Source of the DNA: Enterobacter sp. Cy-643
GTDB lineage: Bacteria > Pseudomonadota > Gammaproteobacteria > Enterobacterales > Enterobacteriaceae
Assembly: GCF_011752815.1 (NCBI RefSeq)
Contig: NZ_VWWV01000001.1
Location: forward strand, 930,001-994,000
DNA length: 64,000 bases
Direction of reading: 5' to 3'
Part shown: positions 28,005 through 37,544 of the stretch, piece after piece
How positions within the stretch are numbered: position 1 is the first letter of the stretch
How the letters are laid out: every line of letters starts with the position of its first letter
Program-made: the position numbers and the translations under genes
Notes under the pieces: generated by a model
Seen by the model: only the letters and a program-made list of their open reading frames with translations
Databases searched by the model: none
What the model was told of the DNA's origin: nothing

Positions 28005-29369
28005 TTAATCGCACTGAACCTTAATGGCCAGCCCGCCTCGCGATGTTTCGCGGTATTTGGCGTTCATGTCTTTACCGGTTTCGTACATGGTCTCAATGAC
28101 CTTATCGAGCGAAACTCGCGGGGCGCTGGTACGACGCATCGCCATACGGGTGGCGTTGATAGCCTTCACCGAAGCAATCGCATTCCGCTCGATACATGGC
28201 ACCTGTACCTGGCCGGCGACCGGGTCACAGGTCAGGCCGAGGTTATGTTCCATGCCGATTTCCGCCGCAACGCAAACCTGCTCCGGGCTTGCGCCCAGAA
28301 TTTCAGCCAGGCCCGCCGCCGCCATCGAACAGGCAACGCCGACTTCACCCTGACAGCCCACTTCAGCGCCAGAAATAGAGGCGTTCATTTTGTACAGCAC
28401 GCCAATCGCCCCGGACGCCAGGAAGTAGCGAATCCAGGTGTCCGGCGTGACCGGCTCGATAAAGTGGTCGTAGTAGGCCAACACCGCAGGCACAATCCCG
28501 CAGGCGCCGTTGGTTGGCGCGGTCACAACGCGGCCACCTGCGGCGTTCTCTTCGTTCACCGCCAGGGCAAACATGTTCACCCAGTCAACCACGTTCATTG
28601 GATCGTTGGACAGCTTGTCGCTGGACACCAGCATCCGGCGCAGGGCAGAGGCGCGGCGCGGCACGCGCAGCGGGCCAGGCAGCACGCCTTCGGTATTCAT
28701 CCCGCGGTCAATACAGGCGCGCATGGTTTGCCAGATATTGGCGAAGTACTCTTCGATTTCCTCGCGGCTATGCAGCGCCAGCTCGTTCTGCATCACCATC
28801 CCGGACACGGAAAGCCCGGTGTCCTTGCAGTGCTGCAGCATTTCCTGTGCGGAATGGAATGGATAAGGCACGGTGACTTCGCTGGCCGCATCTTTACCAA
28901 AGTGTTCTTCGTCGACGATGAAGCCGCCGCCGATGGAATAATAGGTTTTACTGTAGATCTCTTTGTCGCCGTCATAGGCGTGGATCTGCATGCCGTTCTC
29001 GTGCAGCGGCAGGTTGTCGCTGCGAAAACGCATGCCGTTATCCTGCGGGAAATCGACCTCATGACGACCCTGAGCGATTAGCAGACGACCGCGGGTTTCC
29101 ACGTCGCGAATAAAAGCCGGAATAGCGTCGATATCGACGTTATCAGGCTGGTTGCCGGCCAGGCCCATAATAATCGCGATATCGGTGTGGTGGCCTTTCC
29201 CCGTCAGGGAAAGAGAACCGTAAACGTCCACCGCGATGCGGGTGGTACTGTCCAGCAGTCCTTGTTCGATCAGTGCGTCGACAAACTGTTTCCCGGCCTT
29301 CATTGGCCCGACGGTATGGGAGCTGGATGGCCCGATGCCGACTTTGAACATGTCGAATATGCTAATCAC
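28005..29369 (-). CDS. sdaA: L-serine dehydratase 1 SdaA
   Basis: An iron-sulfur enzyme deaminating L-serine to pyruvate and ammonia. The 454-aa protein matches E. coli in length. The N-terminal domain has GIGPSSSHTVGPM. The C-terminal part carries the cysteines of the 4Fe-4S cluster (GVACSMAAAG, LTCDPVAGQVQVPC). The start is GTG at 29369 with SD GAGGAG seven bases upstream; a longer ATG start at 29408 has no homology. It is third in the pabB-nudL-sdaA run. Confidence 0.97.
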   Translation of the reverse strand: MISIFDMFKVGIGPSSSHTVGPMKAGKQFVDALIEQGLLDSTTRIAVDVYGSLSLTGKGHHTDIAIIMGLAGNQPDNVDIDAIPAFIRDVETRGRLLIAQGRHEVDFPQDNGMRFRSDNLPLHENGMQIHAYDGDKEIYSKTYYSIGGGFIVDEEHFGKDAASEVTVPYPFHSAQEMLQHCKDTGLSVSGMVMQNELALHSREEIEEYFANIWQTMRACIDRGMNTEGVLPGPLRVPRRASALRRMLVSSDKLSNDPMNVVDWVNMFALAVNEENAAGGRVVTAPTNGACGIVPAVLAYYDHFIEPVTPDTWIRYFLASGAIGVLYKMNASISGAEVGCQGEVGVACSMAAAGLAEILGASPEQVCVAAEIGMEHNLGLTCDPVAGQVQVPCIERNAIASVKAINATRMAMRRTSAPRVSLDKVIETMYETGKDMNAKYRETSRGGLAIKVQCD

Positions 29370-29491
29370 TCTAAAACTCCTCTGATAGCACCCTGTTTCA
29401 TGGAACATGATGCTTTGAAATGGCTAAGCGCTAGTTTAAAAATTTATTGGTTCCACCAGGAAACTATTCACATGAATTAAACTAATGCTTA

Positions 29492-29525
29492 ACCATAAAT
29501 CACCTAATAGCAGATGATTTATGGT
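29492..29525. repeat. 11-bp perfect inverted repeat upstream of sdaA
   Basis: ACCATAAATCA and TGATTTATGGT are separated by 12 nt in the nudL-sdaA gap, about 120 bp before the sdaA start. There is no T-tract in the minus direction, so an operator or mRNA structure is more likely than a terminator. Function is unassigned. Confidence 0.5.
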
Positions 29526-29552
29526 CTTTCTGTTGCTTAAATATAGCCATTT

Positions 29553-30149
29553 TCAGCGTTTTAAAGTGTCGCCTGGATCGCTATCTACCTGTAAAGAGAG
29601 TTCACGAATAATGCCCGCCGTCATCCCCCAGACAAAATAGCGTTGATACCAGGAAAGCCAGACGCGATGTGCGTTGCCGCGGCGATGAATATCTAACGGA
29701 TGGTAGCGCCCCAGACGCAGCGCCTCGGTGAGCGGCATTTCAAACACCGCCGAAACTTCATCTTCGCTGGCGCGCCACGGCAAATCAGGGGGAATGATGC
29801 CGACAATTGGCGTGACCTGGAAACCCGTCACGCTGTCCACCGGCGGAAGGGTGCCGATAACCTCGACGGATTCTGGCGGAATGGCGACTTCTTCCTGCGC
29901 CTCCCGCAGCGCGGCGGCGATCAGAGAGCTGTCGGTGTCATCTACCGCCCCGCCGGGGAAGGCCACCTGGCCCGCGTGTTTGCGCAGCATCAGTGAGCGC
30001 TGGGTGAGCAAAAGTCCCGGCTGAGGCCGCCGCACAATCGGCACCAGCACTGCCGCCTGACGTTTGTTGCTGACCGGCCCGCTGTCCGCCGGGCGTAACA
30101 GTTGAAACCGGGTAAGGAAATCATTCAGCGTCAGGGGCGAACCGGGCAT
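29553..30149 (-). CDS. nudL: Nudix hydrolase NudL (YeaB), putative CoA pyrophosphatase
   Basis: A 198-aa Nudix protein with the box [20 protein letters not shown] followed by EEVAI (REAQEE core intact), near residues 65-90. The upstream UPF0035-type segment AFPGGAV, preceded by LRKHAGQV, is typical of the CoA-diphosphatase branch (NUDT7/8-like). Hydrolysis of CoA derivatives is inferred from family. It starts 3 bp after the pabB stop, so the two are translationally close. Confidence 0.92.
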   Translation of the reverse strand: MPGSPLTLNDFLTRFQLLRPADSGPVSNKRQAAVLVPIVRRPQPGLLLTQRSLMLRKHAGQVAFPGGAVDDTDSSLIAAALREAQEEVAIPPESVEVIGTLPPVDSVTGFQVTPIVGIIPPDLPWRASEDEVSAVFEMPLTEALRLGRYHPLDIHRRGNAHRVWLSWYQRYFVWGMTAGIIRELSLQVDSDPGDTLKR

Positions 30150-30152
30150 GCA

Positions 30153-31520
30153 TTAATTCTCCAGTAAGGGCAGGATACGATTAACTTTATCAAAAGTTTC
30201 CTGATATTCCGCCGCTTCGTTACTGTCGGCGACGATCCCGCCGCCGGCAGAACAATATAATTTCCCGCCTTCGGCAGTGAGCGTGCGGATGGTGATGCTG
30301 GTATCCATCTTTCCGCAGAAGCTAATGTAGCCGATACTGCCGCACCATGCGTTACGCCGCTGAGGCTCCAGCTCTTCAATAATTTCCATTGCCCGGACTT
30401 TGGGGGCGCCGGTGATTGAACCTCCGGGGAAGGTAGCACGCAGGAGATCGCAGGCGCTAAGCGTCTCAGGCAGCCTGGCGGTAATCGTGCTCACCAGGTG
30501 ATGCACCGCGGGAAAAGGCTCCACCACAAACAGCTCCGGTACTTTCACCGTGCCCGGTACCGCAACGCGGCCAATATCGTTGCGCAGCAAATCAACGATC
30601 ATCAGATTTTCAGCACGGTCCTTTGGCGAGTTAGCCAGGCGTTCAGCTTGCGCTGCGTCGGCCTGCGGGTCGGCAAGGCGAGGCAGAGTGCCTTTAATCG
30701 GGCGAGTCTGAATTTGCTTATCCTCGAGCAGGACAAACCGCTCCGGGGAAAGGCTAAGAATGCAACTATTCGGCAGCCGAAGAAAAGCGCTGAACGGCGC
30801 GCGGTTCGCCTGATTAAGCCGCTCGAAAGCCTGCCATTCATCCCCTTCAAAGTGGGCGCTGAATCGCTGAGCCAGGTTGACCTGGTAGCAGTCTCCGCTG
30901 CTGAGATAAGCCTGGATCTGGCGGAACTTCTCGCCGTAGGTTTCGCGGGACATATTGGACTGCCATTGGCTGGTCAGCCGGAAAGGTTGCGCCCCATGCC
31001 GGGGCGACAGTGCATTCAGCCACGCCAGACGAGCTTCAATGTCTCCCCGACAAACCAGCGTCAGGCGCTGCAGACGATGGTCTGCAATCAGCGCCCAGTC
31101 ATAAATGCCGACGGCCATGTCCGGCGTGGTTAAATCCTGTTCTGCCGTCGCGGGGATTTTTTCAAAGCGACGGCCCAGATCGTAGCTGAATAGCCCCAGC
31201 GCGCCGCCGCAGAACGGAATATCGCTAGTGGACGTGGTGGCCAGGCCAAAGCCGTCCAGCGTTTGCTGTAACAGTTCAAGCGGGCATTCGTTGTGCTGCG
31301 ATGAAAGGCCGTCGCGTTCAATCACGGTTTCCCGGCCGCATGTGACCAGCGTCGCAAGCGGGCTGGCGACCATGATATCAAAACGATTATGCGGATGGTC
31401 GGCAAAGCCAGAATGAAGCAGCATGGCCCAGGGCTGAGCGGAAACCGCGCGGAAATAGTGCTGAACGGCATCTGCCTGCCAGCTGAGTTCGCGAAAAACG
31501 GGGGAGGTTGTAACATTCAT
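30153..31520 (-). CDS. pabB: aminodeoxychorismate synthase component I PabB
   Basis: PabB converts chorismate to 4-amino-4-deoxychorismate with ammonia from PabA, for p-aminobenzoate and folate. The 455-aa protein has the anthranilate-synthase-I fold, including PIKGT (catalytic Lys), AENLMIVDLLRNDIGRV, VHHLVSTI, FPGGSITGAPK and GSIGYISFCG. I take the ATG at 31520 because homology begins there; the frame is open to ATG 31565. It is divergent from yoaH. Confidence 0.96.
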   Translation of the reverse strand: MNVTTSPVFRELSWQADAVQHYFRAVSAQPWAMLLHSGFADHPHNRFDIMVASPLATLVTCGRETVIERDGLSSQHNECPLELLQQTLDGFGLATTSTSDIPFCGGALGLFSYDLGRRFEKIPATAEQDLTTPDMAVGIYDWALIADHRLQRLTLVCRGDIEARLAWLNALSPRHGAQPFRLTSQWQSNMSRETYGEKFRQIQAYLSSGDCYQVNLAQRFSAHFEGDEWQAFERLNQANRAPFSAFLRLPNSCILSLSPERFVLLEDKQIQTRPIKGTLPRLADPQADAAQAERLANSPKDRAENLMIVDLLRNDIGRVAVPGTVKVPELFVVEPFPAVHHLVSTITARLPETLSACDLLRATFPGGSITGAPKVRAMEIIEELEPQRRNAWCGSIGYISFCGKMDTSITIRTLTAEGGKLYCSAGGGIVADSNEAAEYQETFDKVNRILPLLEN

Positions 31521-31582
31521 CTTGGTAGCATCGTCAGGAGCAGAGTAAAATAGCGGCTTCAGCACTGTAACAGGAGTTAAAC

Positions 31583-31783
31583 ATGATTTCAGGATTACCG
31601 GCGCTTAGCCACGAGCAGCAGCAAAAAGCCGTCGAGCGTATTCACGAACTGATGGCCGACGGTATGAGCAGCGGCGAAGCCATCGCTCTGGTAGCCAGTG
31701 AGATTCGTGCCTCACATACCGGGGGTAACGTCGCCGTACGCTTTGAAGATGAAGACGACGAAGAAGAAGGCCCGCAGGACTAG
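31583..31783 (+). CDS. yoaH: UPF0181 family protein YoaH
   Basis: A 66-aa cytosolic protein of unknown function: [20 protein letters not shown], then an acidic C-terminus ending DEEEGPQD. It is slightly longer than E. coli YoaH (59 aa). The SD CAGGAG precedes the ATG. A GGCCCG/CGGGCC hairpin brackets its stop codon. It is divergent from pabB and convergent with yoaB. Confidence 0.9.
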   Translation: MISGLPALSHEQQQKAVERIHELMADGMSSGEAIALVASEIRASHTGGNVAVRFEDEDDEEEGPQD

Positions 31784-31804
31784 CCGGGCCTCAGCAACTT
31801 AGCG

Positions 31805-32149
31805 TTACACCGCCGCGATGATTTTGATTTCCACTTTGTAGCGCGGGTTCATCAATTTAGCCTGTACGGTGCAGCGTACCGGCGCTTTACCCGCCACAAC
31901 CCACTCATCCCATGCTTTATTCATCGCCGCAAAATCTTCGCCGTCCGGCAGGAAAATCGTTGCATCCAGAATGCGGGTCTTGTCGCTGCCGAGCTCGGCC
32001 AGCAGGGTGTCGATTTGCTGCAGGGTGTTGGCCGTCTGTTGATAGGCGTCAGCATCCAGATTCTCCGGAACGCCGGTGTAGTATACGGTCTGGTTATGGA
32101 TAACCGCATCAGACCAGCGGGCTTCAGGTTTAATACGCGCAATACTCAT
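31805..32149 (-). CDS. yoaB: RidA-like (YjgF/UK114 family) protein YoaB
   Basis: A 114-aa Rid-family protein, probably trimeric and cytosolic. It ends MNPRYKVEIKIIAAV and retains the conserved arginine in APVRCTVQAKL, which in RidA contacts the substrate. RidA deaminates reactive enamine/imine intermediates; whether YoaB does so is unproven. It is divergent from yoaA with a 128-bp gap. Confidence 0.93.
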   Translation of the reverse strand: MSIARIKPEARWSDAVIHNQTVYYTGVPENLDADAYQQTANTLQQIDTLLAELGSDKTRILDATIFLPDGEDFAAMNKAWDEWVVAGKAPVRCTVQAKLMNPRYKVEIKIIAAV

Positions 32150-32277
32150 GGCAACTCCTTAACAACAAACGATATGTGCGGCACAGACTGCCACAATCTG
32201 CTGCCCGGTGCCACCGCCTGGCTGGATAAACCTCGCCGGGGCTGACATAATCACTGGCAATTTAACCAGGGGGTATT

Positions 32278-34188
32278 GTGACGGACGATTTTGCAGCAGA
32301 CGGCCAGCTGGCTAAGGTCATTCCCGGTTTCAGGCCGCGTGAGGCGCAGCGTGAAATGGCGGAGGCCGTAACCCGGGCGATCAAAGCCGGCGGTGAGCTG
32401 GTGGTAGAGGCGGGCACCGGTACGGGGAAAACGTATGCTTATCTTGCCCCCGCGCTGCGTTCTGGCAAAAAAGTCATTATCTCTACCGGCTCGAAGGCGC
32501 TGCAGGATCAGCTGTTTTCTCGCGATCTGCCAACGATCTCCCGTGCGCTGAAATTTACCGGCCGCGTGGCGTTGCTGAAAGGGCGCTCTAACTACCTTTG
32601 CCTGGAAAGACTGGAACAGCAGTCGCTGGCGGGCGGTGATTTGCCCGTGCAGGCGTTAAGCGACGTGATGCATCTGCGCGGCTGGGCCAGTGAAACCGTG
32701 GATGGCGATATCAGCACCTGTGGGTCCGTCGCCGAAGACTCCACCGTCTGGCCGATGGTTACCAGCACCAACGATAACTGCCTGGGACAGGATTGCCCGC
32801 AGTATCAGGACTGCTTTGTGGTCAAGGCCCGTAAAAAGGCGATGGATGCCGACGTGGTGGTGGTGAATCATCACTTGTATCTGGCCGACATGGTGGTAAA
32901 AGAGAGCGGTTTCGCGGAGCTTATTCCCGAGGCGCAAGTGACGATTTTCGATGAAGCCCACCAGATCCCGGATATCGCCAGCCAGTATTTTGGCCAGTCT
33001 ATCTCCAGTCGGCAGCTGCTCGATCTCGCCAAAGACATTTCCATTGCCTACCGCACGGAAGTCCGTGACGCGCAGCAGCTGCAAAAAAGCGCCGACAGCC
33101 TTGCCCAGCGCACGCAGGATTTTCGCCTGCAAATAGGCGATCCGGGCTACCGGGGGAACCTGCGGGAGCTACTTGCGGACGCGAATATTCAGCGTTCGCT
33201 TCTGCTGCTCGATGATGCGCTGGAGCTGTGTTACGACGTCGCTAAGCTTTCCCTTGGCCGCTCTGCGCTGCTGGATGCCGCTTTTGAACGGGCGGTGATT
33301 TACCGTGGGCGGATCAAACGGCTGAAAGAAATTAATCAGCCGGGATACAGCTACTGGTATGAATGCAACGCCCGCCACTTCACGCTGGCCCTGACGCCGC
33401 TCTCCGTGGCCGACAAGTTTAAGGAAGTCATCCGTGAAAAAGCCGGCTGCTGGGTCTTTACCTCGGCCACGCTTGCGGTAAATGACAATATGAGCCATTT
33501 CACCGAGCGGCTGGGAATCGACGAGGCGGAAACGCTGCTGCTTGCCAGCCCGTTTGATTACGCAAAGCAGGCGCTTCTGTGCGTGCCGAGAGGGCTGCCA
33601 ACGCCCAATCAGCCCCACGCTGGCCGTCACCTGGCTAACCTGCTGCGCCCGCTCATTGAGGCGAACAACGGGCGCTGCTTTATGCTTTGTACCTCACACG
33701 CGATGATGCGTGACCTGGCGGAACAGTTCCGGGCCACCATGACGCTGCCCGTGCTGCTGCAGGGGGAAACCAGCAAAGGCCAGCTGTTGCAGCAGTTTGT
33801 TGAGGCCGGTAACGCCCTGCTGGTGGCAACCAGTAGCTTCTGGGAAGGCGTAGACGTGCGCGGCGACACGCTCTCCCTGGTTATCATCGACAAGCTTCCC
33901 TTTACCTCTCCGGACGATCCGCTGCTCAAGGCTCGCATGGAAGATTGCCGCATTCGCGGGGGCGATCCATTTGACGATGTCCAGCTGCCTGACGCGGTGA
34001 TCACCCTTAAGCAGGGTGTCGGTCGCCTGATCCGCGATGTGGAAGACCGTGGGGTCCTGGTTATCTGCGATAACCGGCTGGTGATGCGACCTTATGGCGC
34101 TGTTTTCCTGAATAGCCTGCCGCCAACGCCGCGTACCCGGGATATAAATCGGGCAATTGAGTTCCTCAATGCCTCTGGTGCGCAGTAA
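32278..34188 (+). CDS. yoaA: DinG/XPD-family DNA helicase YoaA
   Basis: A 636-aa iron-sulfur superfamily 2 helicase that partners with the HolC subunit of DNA polymerase III in E. coli. Walker A ([11 protein letters not shown]), DEAH (IFDEAHQ) and the C-terminal motif VGRLIRD are intact. The iron-sulfur cysteines appear in [15 protein letters not shown] and YQDCFVV. The start is GTG at 32278 after AGGGGG, and the length equals E. coli YoaA. tsaB follows 68 bp later. Confidence 0.96.
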   Translation: MTDDFAADGQLAKVIPGFRPREAQREMAEAVTRAIKAGGELVVEAGTGTGKTYAYLAPALRSGKKVIISTGSKALQDQLFSRDLPTISRALKFTGRVALLKGRSNYLCLERLEQQSLAGGDLPVQALSDVMHLRGWASETVDGDISTCGSVAEDSTVWPMVTSTNDNCLGQDCPQYQDCFVVKARKKAMDADVVVVNHHLYLADMVVKESGFAELIPEAQVTIFDEAHQIPDIASQYFGQSISSRQLLDLAKDISIAYRTEVRDAQQLQKSADSLAQRTQDFRLQIGDPGYRGNLRELLADANIQRSLLLLDDALELCYDVAKLSLGRSALLDAAFERAVIYRGRIKRLKEINQPGYSYWYECNARHFTLALTPLSVADKFKEVIREKAGCWVFTSATLAVNDNMSHFTERLGIDEAETLLLASPFDYAKQALLCVPRGLPTPNQPHAGRHLANLLRPLIEANNGRCFMLCTSHAMMRDLAEQFRATMTLPVLLQGETSKGQLLQQFVEAGNALLVATSSFWEGVDVRGDTLSLVIIDKLPFTSPDDPLLKARMEDCRIRGGDPFDDVQLPDAVITLKQGVGRLIRDVEDRGVLVICDNRLVMRPYGAVFLNSLPPTPRTRDINRAIEFLNASGAQ

Positions 34189-34256
34189 TTTGTGCCAGGC
34201 TATGGTATGATGCGCGCCGTTTTTTGACCTTATCTCCGCCAGAGGTTGGCAAGCCC

Positions 34257-34952
34257 ATGCGAATTTTAGCCATCGATACCGCAACAGAAGCCTGTTCTGT
34301 TGCTCTGCAAAACGATGCGGCGTCCTACGCCCATTTCGAACTCTGCCCGCGTGAGCACACGCAAAGAATTTTACCGCTGGTCAAAGAGATCCTGAACCAG
34401 GGCGGGATTACTTTGTCTGAGGTGAACGCACTTGCCTACGGGCGTGGGCCGGGCAGTTTTACCGGCGTGCGCATTGGGATTGGGATTGCGCAGGGGCTGG
34501 CGCTGGGCGCTGAGCTGCCAATGATTGGTGTTTCAACGCTGGCGACGATGGCTCAGGGCGCATGGCGCAGAACGGGCGCCACCCGCGTACTCGCCGCAAT
34601 AGATGCCCGCATGGGCGAAGTTTATTGGGCCGAATATGAGCGTGACGAGCAGGGCGTGTGGCACGGTGAAGGAAGCGAAGCCGTCCTCAAGCCTGAAGAC
34701 GTTGCCGGGCGGTTGAAGCATCTGAGCGGCACCTGGGCTACAGTCGGAACAGGCTGGCAGGCCTGGCCTGATATGGCGAAGGATAGCGGGCTTTTATTGC
34801 AGGACGGTGAAACTACGCTGCCTGAAGCGGAAGATATGCTTCCTCTGGCGCAGCAGGCGTTCAACGCCGGCAAAACCGTCGCCGTCGAGCAGGCTGAGCC
34901 CGTCTATCTGCGGAACGAAGTCACCTGGAAAAAGCTACCTGGCAGAGAGTAA
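34257..34952 (+). CDS. tsaB: tRNA t6A biosynthesis protein TsaB (YeaZ)
   Basis: TsaB is the scaffold that binds TsaD and TsaE to make N6-threonylcarbamoyladenosine at A37 of ANN-decoding tRNAs; it is essential in E. coli. The 231-aa protein has an ASKHA-like fold, with [15 protein letters not shown] at the N-terminus and [15 protein letters not shown]. The ATG at 34257 gives the E. coli length. It is followed by yeaY after 42 bp, probably in one operon with yoaA. Confidence 0.96.
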   Translation: MRILAIDTATEACSVALQNDAASYAHFELCPREHTQRILPLVKEILNQGGITLSEVNALAYGRGPGSFTGVRIGIGIAQGLALGAELPMIGVSTLATMAQGAWRRTGATRVLAAIDARMGEVYWAEYERDEQGVWHGEGSEAVLKPEDVAGRLKHLSGTWATVGTGWQAWPDMAKDSGLLLQDGETTLPEAEDMLPLAQQAFNAGKTVAVEQAEPVYLRNEVTWKKLPGRE

Positions 34953-34994
34953 GACCGACCCCGCTAAACGGTGGGAAGGTTAAGGAGATGAGGT

Positions 34995-35588
34995 ATGGCT
35001 GTTTATAATGTCAAAAAATGCAGCTGGCTGCTGGCCGCCGCTGCGGCGCTGGCCCTGAGTGGCTGCGTGAGCGTGCCGGATGCGATTAAAGGGACTTCCG
35101 CGACCCCACAGCAGGATCTGACGGCGGTGATGAGTGCGCCCCAGCTTTATGTCGGGCAGGAAGCGCGCTTTGGCGGGCGGGTGGTGAACGTGGACAACCT
35201 GAAGGGCAAAACGCGCCTGGAGATTGCCACTGTCAGCCTCGATGAAGGTGCCCGTCCGGCATTGAATGAGCCTTCGCAGGGGCGCATTTATGCCGACGTC
35301 AATGGCTTCCTTGATCCGGTAGATTTCCGCAATCAGCTGGTTACCGTCGTCGGGCCAATTACCGGCACGGCAGAAGGTAAGATTGGGCAGACGCCCTATA
35401 AATTCATGACCATGCAGGCGACGGGATACAAACGCTGGAATGTAGTACAGCAGGTTGTTATGCCGCCGCAGCCGATTGACCCGTGGTTCTGGGGCGGGCC
35501 TTATCCGTATCGCCACCATTACGACATGTGGGGCGGCGGCTGGTACAATCCGGGCCCTGCACAGGTGCAAACCGTTGTAACCGAATAA
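34995..35588 (+). CDS. yeaY: Slp-family outer-membrane lipoprotein YeaY
   Basis: A 197-aa lipoprotein. The signal peptide has the lipobox LALSGC (cleavage before the Cys near residue 23), followed by VSVPDAI, so with no Asp at +2 outer-membrane sorting is expected. The Slp domain (about 30-150) and a Pro/Gly/Trp-rich tail ending VQTVVTE follow. It is related to the starvation lipoprotein Slp; the function is unknown. It sits between tsaB and fadD. Confidence 0.93.
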   Translation: MAVYNVKKCSWLLAAAAALALSGCVSVPDAIKGTSATPQQDLTAVMSAPQLYVGQEARFGGRVVNVDNLKGKTRLEIATVSLDEGARPALNEPSQGRIYADVNGFLDPVDFRNQLVTVVGPITGTAEGKIGQTPYKFMTMQATGYKRWNVVQQVVMPPQPIDPWFWGGPYPYRHHYDMWGGGWYNPGPAQVQTVVTE

Positions 35589-35610
35589 TCTGTTGTTTTT
35601 AAAATATTTT

Positions 35611-35641
35611 CAAACAGCGGCCTGGCCGCTGTTTGTTTTTA
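35611..35641 (+). terminator. intrinsic terminator after yeaY
   Basis: The stem CAAACAGCGG / CCGCTGTTTG with a 5-nt loop is followed by T5. It lies 22 nt after the yeaY stop. Confidence 0.92.
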
Positions 35642-35702
35642 TCCAGGACGGATGAAAAAATTTAGTGATGTGCTTCGCAACCTTTAATCAGGCTAATTAA
35701 TA

Positions 35703-35719
35703 AACTGGTACGCTGAGTT
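35703..35719. promoter_or_regulatory. FadR operator upstream of fadD
   Basis: AACTGGTACGCTGAGTT fits the 17-bp FadR consensus (AACTGGTCNGACNAGTT) at most conserved positions and lies 87 bp before the fadD start. FadR, encoded at 46550, represses fadD until long-chain acyl-CoA releases it. Confidence 0.75.
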
Positions 35720-35789
35720 AATATTATGTTAACGAAATGTATTCCCTGGGGTTGTGATGACGACAAATAATAATTTCAGAGGTGGATCC

Positions 35790-37475
35790 TTGAATAAGGT
35801 TTGGCTTAACCGCTACCCGGCCGACGTTGCGGCTGAAATAAATCCCGACCGCTATCAATCCCTGGTTGATATGTTTGAGCAGGCTGTCACTCGCTACGCT
35901 GACAAACCGGCTTTTATCAACATGGGGGAGGTAATGACCTTCCGCAAACTGGAAGAGCGCAGCCGGGCATTTGCCGCGTACCTTCAGCAGGGGCTGGGCC
36001 TGAAAAAAGGCGACCGCGTAGCGCTGATGATGCCAAATCTATTGCAGTATCCTGTCGCGCTGTTCGGCATTCTGCGCGCCGGTATGGTGGTGGTTAACGT
36101 TAACCCGCTCTATACCCCACGCGAGCTGGAGCATCAGTTGAACGACAGCGGGGCCAGCGCGATTGTCATCGTGTCGAACTTTGCCCACACCCTGGAAAAG
36201 GTGGTCGATAAAACCCAGGTGAAGCACGTCATCCTGACCCGCCTGGGCGATCAGATCTCCGGCCCGAAAGGAACGCTGGTTAACTTTGTCGTCAAATACA
36301 TCAAGCGACTTGTGCCTAAATACCATCTGCCAAACGCTATCTCCTTCCGCCGGGCGCTGCAAAGTGGCTACCGTATGCAGTACATCAAACCTGAAATTAT
36401 CAATGGTGATTTAGCCTTCCTGCAGTACACCGGCGGCACGACAGGCGTGGCGAAGGGCGCGATGCTGACGCACCGCAACATGCTGGCCAACCTCGAGCAG
36501 GTCAGAGCGGCATACAGCCCGCTGCTGCATGAAGGTAAAGAACTGGTGGTGACTCCGCTACCGCTGTACCACATTTTTGCCCTGACCATTAACTGCCTGC
36601 TGTTTATCGACATGGGTGGCCAGAACCTGTTAATTACCAACCCACGCGATATTCCTGGGCTGGTAAAAGAGCTGGCAAAATATCCTTTCACCGCCATGAC
36701 CGCCGTGAATACGTTGTTTAACGCGTTACTGAATAACAAAGAGTTCCAGCAGCTTGATTTTTCAAGTCTGCACCTCTCTGCGGGCGGTGGTATGCCCGTT
36801 CAGCACGCGGTTGCGGAACGTTGGGAAAAACTCACTGGCCGCTTCCTGCTTGAAGGCTATGGCCTGACGGAATGCGCACCGCTGGTCAGCGCGAACCCGC
36901 ATGATATGGATTACCACAGCGGATCTATTGGCCTGCCGGTGCCGTCCACCGATGTGAAGCTGGTCGACGATCAGGGCAACGAGGTACCGCCCGGTGAGCC
37001 CGGCGAACTGTGCGTTAAAGGTCCACAGGTGATGCTGGGCTACTGGCAGCGTCCAAAAGAAACGGATGAAATTCTTAAAGACGGCTGGCTGCGCACCGGG
37101 GATATTGCGGTGATCAACGAAGAAGGCTTTATGAACATCGTTGACCGTAAAAAAGATATGATTCTCGTTTCCGGCTTCAACGTTTATCCGAACGAAATTG
37201 AAGATGTGGTGATGCAGCACGAAGGCGTGCTTGAAGTCGCGGCGGTCGGCGTACCGGCCGGCGTGAGCGGTGAGCAGGTGAAAATCTTTGTGGTGAAAAA
37301 AGATCCTGCCCTGACGGAAGAGGCGCTGATCGCCTTCTGCCGTCGCCAGTTGACCGGTTATAAAGTGCCTAAGCTGATTGAATTCCGCACGGAACTGCCA
37401 AAATCGAACGTCGGGAAAATTTTACGACGAGAACTGCGTGACGAAGCGGGCAAGACAGGCAACAATAACGCCTGA
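35790..37475 (+). CDS. fadD: long-chain fatty acid-CoA ligase FadD
   Basis: FadD activates imported long-chain fatty acids to acyl-CoA at the inner membrane, driving uptake and beta-oxidation. It has the ATP/AMP signature [16 protein letters not shown] and YGLTE. The fatty-acyl-CoA synthetase motif region is [16 protein letters not shown], with [13 protein letters not shown] at the C-terminus. I take the TTG at 35790 ([10 protein letters not shown]) with SD GAGGTGG four bases before it, because this gives 561 aa, the E. coli length, and E. coli fadD also uses TTG. An in-frame ATG at 35754/35757 would add 11-12 unconserved residues. Confidence 0.95.
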   Translation: MNKVWLNRYPADVAAEINPDRYQSLVDMFEQAVTRYADKPAFINMGEVMTFRKLEERSRAFAAYLQQGLGLKKGDRVALMMPNLLQYPVALFGILRAGMVVVNVNPLYTPRELEHQLNDSGASAIVIVSNFAHTLEKVVDKTQVKHVILTRLGDQISGPKGTLVNFVVKYIKRLVPKYHLPNAISFRRALQSGYRMQYIKPEIINGDLAFLQYTGGTTGVAKGAMLTHRNMLANLEQVRAAYSPLLHEGKELVVTPLPLYHIFALTINCLLFIDMGGQNLLITNPRDIPGLVKELAKYPFTAMTAVNTLFNALLNNKEFQQLDFSSLHLSAGGGMPVQHAVAERWEKLTGRFLLEGYGLTECAPLVSANPHDMDYHSGSIGLPVPSTDVKLVDDQGNEVPPGEPGELCVKGPQVMLGYWQRPKETDEILKDGWLRTGDIAVINEEGFMNIVDRKKDMILVSGFNVYPNEIEDVVMQHEGVLEVAAVGVPAGVSGEQVKIFVVKKDPALTEEALIAFCRRQLTGYKVPKLIEFRTELPKSNVGKILRRELRDEAGKTGNNNA

Positions 37476-37495
37476 GCTCCAAGTCACTCGTCCTG

Positions 37496-37519
37496 ATGCC
37501 GGTTCGCCGGCATTTTTTA
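37496..37519 (+). terminator. intrinsic terminator after fadD / U-tract before rnd
   Basis: The stem ATGCCGG / CCGGCAT with a TTCG loop is followed by T6. It lies 26 nt before the rnd start. In E. coli a U-rich tract just upstream of rnd is needed for its translation, so the T-tract may serve both roles. A short RNA (SroD) has been reported near this junction in E. coli; I cannot confirm a counterpart. Confidence 0.85.
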
Positions 37520-37544
37520 TGGGCGCAACCTAAGAGAACTGAAT

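Noticed and set aside
27909-29081. 390-aa plus-strand open frame opposite sdaA
   Set aside because: It is antisense to the highly conserved sdaA; the translation is His/Arg/Val-rich without family features.
32150-32277. LexA box upstream of the helicase yoaA
   Set aside because: No CTGT-N8-ACAG pattern is present in the gap between yoaB and yoaA.
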